The notes beneath the pieces were generated by a model. It did no database searches. It saw nothing but the letters and a program-made list of their open reading frames with translations, and was not told the DNA's origin. Shown here in pieces: positions 61,805-64,000 of a stretch of DNA of 64,000 bases (position 1 is its first letter; the number at the start of each line of letters is the position of its first letter). The DNA lies in assembly GCA_949130485.1 (NCBI GenBank), contig OX422189.1, positions 1,621,720 to 1,685,719 of the forward strand, given 5' to 3'. The DNA comes from Agelas oroides (taxonomy: Eukaryota; Porifera; Demospongiae; Agelasida; Agelasidae). Both the position numbers and the translations under genes were made by a program.

Positions 61805-62187
61805 TTATAAATGCATGTTTAATATGTACGACAAGAAGGGAACACTCCTAAAAAGTAAGAGTTAGAGGCAGATGCATAGTCTAGTATAAATAAACAAGCT
61901 CTTTGTTCATGTTATGTGGAGGGGTACATTTTCTGTTGAAAGTGTTTCAGGTTGTCCCACCCACCAATTTAACCTGTTCCAAGTTACTCTATAAACAAGC
62001 GGAGGAGTGTAGGAGTTACTCATGTTCCACCCCAGTACTTATGATCAAAGTACCAGTCATGGAAAATTACCTTGACCAGATTTGGTGGTCAGAAATTTAC
62101 ACACAATTGTTAGTCCTTGAATTGTGTGTAGAATCACAATGCGTTGAAACCTGAAGGCATGCTTTCACAAGCCTTATAAATGTAAAG

Positions 62188-62490
62188 CTGGTTTTTCCTA
62201 GAATTGTGTACTGATCTCGTCAAACTCTGTAACTGATGAAGGCAGTACCAAGCATCCTTTTGCTAGTTTGACGTAGGAGGGTCTGGAGTCCATACTAAGC
62301 TACCTAAGTATATAGCTGTCTTTTCCTTGAATTGCGTCCATACCTTGTCGAACTCTGCAACCGATAAAGGTAGTCCCAAGCATCCTTTGCTACCTAAGTG
62401 TACAGTTGGCTTTTCCTCGAATTGTGTACACACCTCGTCGAACTCTGCGACCTATGAAGGCTGCACCAAGCGTACTTGGACTTGTAGGAA
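62188..62490. repeat. Degenerate tandem repeat, three units
   Basis: Units carry TTTTCCTxGAATTGTGT, CTCGTCxAACTCTG and GATGAAGGCAGTACCAAGCA-like sequence, 80-115 bases apart. The first unit matches the solitary sequence near 56815. Confidence 0.75.
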
Positions 62491-62499
62491 GGCCACAAA

Positions 62500-63140
62500 G
62501 GTTGGCTTCAGTCATTTTATTATGCTAAATTGGATTAGCATAAATATACTAAGACTCGGACTTGCGTAGAATTGGGTTCATGGTAAACTCCTGGAATTGA
62601 ATTTCATACGTTAAATTAGAGTATTATTATGGTAACAGCTACATTTGCAAACCAAGCAATTTGGTGTCGGCTGCAGTAAAGACACGAAGTCCTCAGTAGC
62701 AAGTTACATGGCCACAGTTACAAACACAAAGCAACTCAAGTTGGTTGCTGTTCTCTTCAGGCCAAAAGGTCCTTTGTAAGTCAATTTGGTGCATTCAGAG
62801 CTACTTTCGGCAATTTGGTGCTTTCAGAGCTACTTTCACTTCTAGGCTACATTTTGAGGGGGAATGTAGAATGGAATATGGCATCCTTCATATAGACATG
62901 TGGTGAGAACTTGGCTGCGTTTATGCTTACACAAAGAGAGTGTGTAATAGACCATCCAGCTGGTATGTATATTTACAGCATTTCATGTGCGGGAGAGAGG
63001 CAACTCTAATTGCAATTCCTTCCTTTGATTAACCAATGTGCTTGTACAGGAGCTACATATTGACCAGCTAGAGTAGCTGAAGTGCCCTACAGTAACTGAA
63101 TGAATGTAACATGTTAAGCATTCAGTTTTGTTGGTCTCAG
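62500..63140. other. Probable intron, no exon recognised
   Basis: A short direct repeat (GCAATTTGGTGCTTTCAGAG-like, about 62784-62831) is visible; nothing else is supported. Confidence 0.35.
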
Positions 63141-63326
63141 GATCATGTGGCGATTGTTCGAGTGACACTTTCCAATGAGCGATCCTTCCTCACCACACTC
63201 TCACCGACTCCTCTCTCCTATGACCTGGTGAGGAAGGGTGTGTCACGGGACAGATACCTGGAGATTGACACAAGATTTGCAAAGGAACTGGGCATCACCT
63301 TACCAGACACTGAGGTGACTGTATAA
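63141..63326 (+). CDS. Exon, unidentified
   Basis: Follows a good acceptor (TTGGTCTCAG) and reads DHVAIVRVTLSNERSFL, YDLVRKGVSRDRYLEIDTRF, AKELGITLPDTEVTV then stop. A donor-like GAG|gtgact near 63315 means the exon could instead splice before the stop. It is in phase 0, as is the putative first exon at 60308. The alternation of strands and the E-I-x-x-x-x-A-x-x-L-G pattern fit a small beta-barrel domain. Confidence 0.55.
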   Translation, partial: DHVAIVRVTLSNERSFLTTLSPTPLSYDLVRKGVSRDRYLEIDTRFAKELGITLPDTEVTV

Positions 63327-63329
63327 ATA

Positions 63330-64000
63330 GAAACTCGTACTTTTATATGGTGGTTTTTGTGTTAAGTTACAGTGTTCTGTTTTGTTAACTCAGATATTGC
63401 TTAGGAGGTAACTTATGTGGTCTAGTGGTTCCATTGATGTACATGTGAGCACTCAAAATGTCCAATGGAGTACATTTAGTTTGAGTTTGCCCCTGTTTGA
63501 TCCTACTGTGAATAAGCCAGCAAACCCATTTGATGCCTTTAACAATCATCGGGATGACCACTTGCAAAACCAACTGTACAAGTGACTATGGTTAGAGGAT
63601 GAGCCAAGGTTTGTGGTAGTTACAAATACTGGTGTACCACAAATGCTGAGTCTTTGCCAATACATATATGTGCACAAATCCAGTGATCATAAGTCATTAA
63701 ACCAGAACTCAAGTTTGCCTGACCTGAGAAAAGCAGTGTCTAGGGTAATAGGGCATCAACTTGGTGTGATAAACCTAATGATAAAACAAACCCTAGTTGT
63801 GCATGCAGTAACTGAATTGATTTTTCGCTCAAAACAACCTAGAAATGGCCTGATCTAAAATTTGAAGAGTTTCCTGGGGAAGGGAGAAGTGGAGAATGCT
63901 TTCAGACCTAACTAGATGCTTCTCCAGTCTCATGCCAGAACACAGCCCTCACATGTGGAAAAAGTCTGGTGGCATAGCCTATGAATCAGCAGGCTTCTAG
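63330..64000. other. No supported feature
   Basis: Short frames only on both strands up to the window end. Confidence 0.4.

Overview
The window looks like nuclear DNA of an early-branching animal, most likely a demosponge. The evidence is spliced genes with GT-AG introns, recognisable animal genes (glycogenin, the RNase P subunit RPP38, a GPR180/TMEM145-type membrane receptor), a local family of RING/TRAF-type proteins, many foldback and TIR elements, and KDZ, hAT, LINE, SINE and Ty3/gypsy sequences. The species assignment is an inference; no rRNA or mitochondrial marker is present.

Layout. 0-16 kb is repeat-rich. It holds a weak three-exon gene (to 1.9 kb), a KDZ-transposase-like gene on the minus strand (2.3-4.1 kb), a decayed tandem-repeat protein gene (6.6-7.1 kb), a 1.15-kb foldback element (8.2-9.3 kb), a small three-exon gene (12.4-12.9 kb) and several MITE-like hairpins. 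14.9-31.5 kb is a cluster of six related loci. The full-length form is basic tail, RING, TRAF-type zinc fingers, coiled coil, then a glycine-rich membrane hairpin and helical tail that I read as C19orf12-like. One copy is intact (16.2-18.0 kb, minus). One is split by a young Ty3/gypsy element (20.8-26.8 kb). One is an intact short form lacking RING and TRAF fingers (30.8-31.5 kb). Three are degraded.

32.3-38.1 kb is a glycogenin gene on the minus strand. Its last exon was also copied, with decay, beside a degraded cluster member at 20 kb, so the tandem duplication of the cluster carried a piece of glycogenin along. 39-49 kb is mostly repeats: two copies of a roughly 1-kb element, hAT remnants, foldbacks and one 169-aa orphan ORF with a C-terminal CaaX-like box. 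49.6-56.0 kb is the GPR180/TMEM145-like gene, whose introns contain microsatellites, two related hairpin MITEs and a minisatellite that multiplies a splice acceptor. 57.0-60.0 kb is an RPP38 gene (minus) with its probable first exon inside a TIR element. An unidentified gene starts divergently at 60.3 kb and may end near 63.3 kb.

The clearest candidate for an undescribed system is the RING-TRAF-coiled-coil-C19orf12-like family. Its architecture predicts ubiquitin ligases anchored to a membrane by a hairpin, accompanied by a RING-less relative that keeps only coiled coil and anchor. All functional statements about it are inferences from architecture.
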